In this document: positions 61,799 through 64,000 of the stretch, in pieces
Layout: each line of letters opens with the position of its first letter
How positions within the stretch are numbered: the stretch's first letter is position 1
DNA from: Medakamo hakoo
Taxonomy: Eukaryota; Chlorophyta; Trebouxiophyceae; Coccomyxaceae
NCBI GenBank assembly: GCA_026636295.1
Contig: CP089455.1
Coordinates: 372,001 to 436,000, forward strand
Direction of reading: 5' to 3'
DNA: 64,000 nt
The notes under the pieces: generated by a model
Databases searched by the model: none
What the model was told of the DNA's origin: nothing
What the model saw: only the letters and a program-made list of their open reading frames with translations
Program-made: the position numbers and the translations under genes

Positions 61799-63923
61799 AT
61801 GCCCGCCGCGGTCGGTGGAGACGGCGCGCAGGCACCGCATCCCACCCTGGTGGCCGCTCTGGCCCGCTTGCACGCCCTGGCCGGCGAGGGCGGCGGTGGC
61901 GACGCGCCGCATGCCCAGCCGTGCGACGGCGACGGCGAATTTGGATGCGCGACGTGTGCAGGGGCGGCTGATCTGTTGGGCGACCGCCTGGCTGCCTTCC
62001 TGAGGCATGGGCCTGATGCGAGATCTGCTTTCTTAGACGCGGGCGGGGCGGGCGTGCTGGTGGTGAGTTTGTTGCGGGGCATTTTTTCAGGAGGCATTTG
62101 TTTGATGAGGCTAGGCGTCGCCCACCCCAACCCTCCGTCTTTTCCCGTCCATTCAACAGGCCGTCTCCAGCTCCGGCAACGCCGCCGCCGCCGCTTCAGC
62201 GCACCGCCTGGTGCACGAATTCGCCTCCACGGCTGATGGCCGTGCCTGGTTGAGCGGGAAGGACGCGGCGGCGCTGGTGCGGGCGGTGGTGGGTGCTGCG
62301 AGACCCACCGCACCAGCGGCCTTGGCTGCGGCCGGGAGCTTGCTGGCTGGGAGGGCTGTCGCGCCGGACTCGGAGAATGCGGATGCGCTGGTGAGCGCGG
62401 CGTTCAAGGTGTGGACGGACGGCGACGACGAAGCCGACGCGCCGCCACTCGAGGCTGGCACTGCGGCTGGGCGGGTGGTGGCCGCGGCCGCAGCTGTCGG
62501 CGCGCCCGCTCTAGCTGACCGCCTCACGAAGCTCGTGGAGGCTGACGACGAAGCCGTGGCCGTCTTGGAAGCTGTGTGTGCGCTGGCTGACAGTCCGGCC
62601 GGACGCAGAGTCGCGGCCTCGACGGGCGCTGCGCGTGCGGCCGGGCGCGCGTGCGCGCGGTGGTGGGGCGGAGGAACGGACGAGGAGGGGCCCTCTGCCC
62701 CCCTCATCGGCTCAGCCCGGCAGCGGGCGCTTGACGCGGTGTTGGCCTTATCAGCTCACGCCGACGGCCTGGCAGCGCTGGGTGGGGGCGACGCGGCGTC
62801 GGCGTCTGCAGGGTTGCGGGCCGTCGCGGGCCGGCTGTGGCAGCGGGCGGGCGCGCGGCCGCGCTCCACCGCCGCGGCCGCCGCCCTGACCGCGGCCGCC
62901 GCGGGCGGTGCGACAGCTGCTGGGCTGGGCGACGAAGCGGCTGCGTGGGCGTGCCTGCCGGCCCAGGCGGGCGAGGCCGCGCTGGCAGAGGGCGGAGACG
63001 CGCGCGCCGCGCGGCAGGTCGTGTCTGCGTGGGCTGCGCTGGCGGCCTCCGCGCCCGCCGCCCTGGCTGGATCGTCCTGGGCAGAAACGGCGATGCGGCT
63101 GCTGTCTGACGCGCCTGCAGTGCGCCAGGCGGGCGCGGGCGCGCTGGGAGTGGCGAGCGCCCTGGCCAAGGCCGGGCAACGGACCAGCGGCGCGCGTGTG
63201 CTCGCGGCCGCGGCCGCGCTCGCTGCCTCTGTTTCCGACAGCCGGGCCGCCGCCGATGCGGCTGCTGACGCACTGGACGGCCTGGAAGGTTGGTTGGGCG
63301 GTCTCCTGCATGACCAAGCAGTCACAGCCCTGGTCAGCGGCTCGGACGAGCTGCCGGCGTGGGCGGTGGGCGGGCTCGCTGCTGGCGCACACCCCGCCCT
63401 CGCGGCGGCAGCAGGCCGCGTGGCCGCCGCCCTGGCCCGCAGCCATCCTCCGCCCTCCCCACCGCCGTCTGCCTGGTTGATGTCATTGGCGCAGTCCGTC
63501 ACTGCGCGCGTCGCTGGCGCGGACGCGACGCCCGCCGACGCCCTGAGCGGCGCGGGCGAAGACGCGACGGCCGCGGCGCTGGACGCAGCGGCGGGCTGGT
63601 TCGCGTGCGCCACGGCGGCCGGCGGCGGCGGTTTAGACGAGGACGCCCTGGCGGCCCTGACAGCAGCGTGCACAGCCGCCTTGGACGACGTGTCCGTGGA
63701 CGGCGCCAGCCCCCAGCTGCGCGCGGCGCGGGCGTTGGCCAAAGCGTTGCGGTCGTTGCACCACCACCCGCAGGCGGGCGCGGACAGCTGTGCGTCACCC
63801 TGGAATGAGGAAGAAAACGAGCCTGTCGCCGTCAGGGATGCCGACGACGACGACGACGATCTGGACAGGCGGCTGCGCGGGCTGGACCTGGGCGGCGTGG
63901 GCGGGCCGGACGATTGCGTGTAG
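61799..63923 (+). CDS. Ala-rich helical-repeat (ARM/HEAT-like) protein, unknown
   Basis: Two exons, 61799-62062 and 62160-63923 (675 aa). The sequence is almost wholly helical with repeated blocks of two or three amphipathic helices, e.g. LVAALARLHALAGE, AAALVRAVVGAARPTAPAALAAAGSLLAG, ALADRLTKLVEADDEAVAVLEAVCALADSP and VVSAWAALAASAPAALAGSSWAETAMRLLSDAP. This suggests an ARM or HEAT solenoid, perhaps a proteasome-assembly (PSMD5-like) or transport factor, but no diagnostic motif was found. The C-terminus is acidic (RDADDDDDDLDRRLRGLDLGG). It is the last complete gene in the window; 63924-64000 shows only 3' flank. Confidence 0.55.
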
Positions 63924-64000
63924 GGGTAAGTGTAGAAGGCAGCAGCAGGGTTGCGCGTTTTTTTTTCTTCCTTCCTCCATCATCATTCCTTCTTCTTCAT

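Overview
This window is nuclear DNA of a very GC-rich eukaryote, most likely a chlorophyte green alga. The genes carry short GT-AG introns (about 95 to 380 nt) with donors mostly GTGAG or GTGCG. Coding regions are strongly expanded by alanine, glycine and proline runs. Several products point to the green lineage: a calredoxin (four EF-hands fused to a thioredoxin), an OPR/RAP-type organelle RNA protein, a membrane-anchored ubiquitin-fold protein, a nuclear CemA/PcxA-like (DLDG1-type) plastid protein, a thylakoid-lumen TPM protein, a plastid RimM, and a PEP carboxylase ending QNTG. The species cannot be fixed from sequence alone.

Layout. 1-5.3 kb: 5'-truncated RimM (+), an ICMT-family methyltransferase (-), an AIG1/FAR-17a family membrane protein (-), and a TPM lumen protein (+). 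5.4-8.2 kb: a large membrane-anchored protein of unknown function (+). 9.3-17.1 kb: a TKL-like kinase (-) and CPSF1/CPSF160 (-). 17.4-26.1 kb: OPR/RAP protein, Erv/ALR sulfhydryl oxidase, a small mitochondrial protein, an RlmN-type radical-SAM methyltransferase and an ER coiled-coil protein (all +). 26.4-30.5 kb: a nuclear-looking acidic protein (-), PABPN1 (-), and calredoxin (+) divergent from PABPN1 across 94 bp. 31-41.8 kb: an ePHD-AAA+ ATPase (+), SPRTN protease (-), a WD40-like protein (-) and MUB (-). 42.1-53.7 kb: DLDG1-like, a CxFxP-repeat protein, proteasome subunit beta type 1, a subtilase and PEP carboxylase (all +). 54.2-63.9 kb: RACK1 (-), a giant proline-rich protein (+) and two unknown alanine-rich proteins (+).

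The genes are mainly unrelated housekeeping and plastid functions packed tightly; intergenic gaps are often 80-300 bp. Two act in mRNA 3'-end formation (CPSF1, PABPN1), two in the ubiquitin/proteasome area (MUB, PSMB1-type), and several in the plastid. I see no transposon, viral relic, CRISPR array or tRNA. I found no convincing new multi-gene system. The most interesting points are the calredoxin with an altered active site and its tight divergent promoter with PABPN1, frequent CA-rich tracts at intron 3' ends, a coding segment duplicated just past the stop codon of its own gene, a 22-bp perfect palindrome downstream of PABPN1, and a CxFxP-repeat protein.
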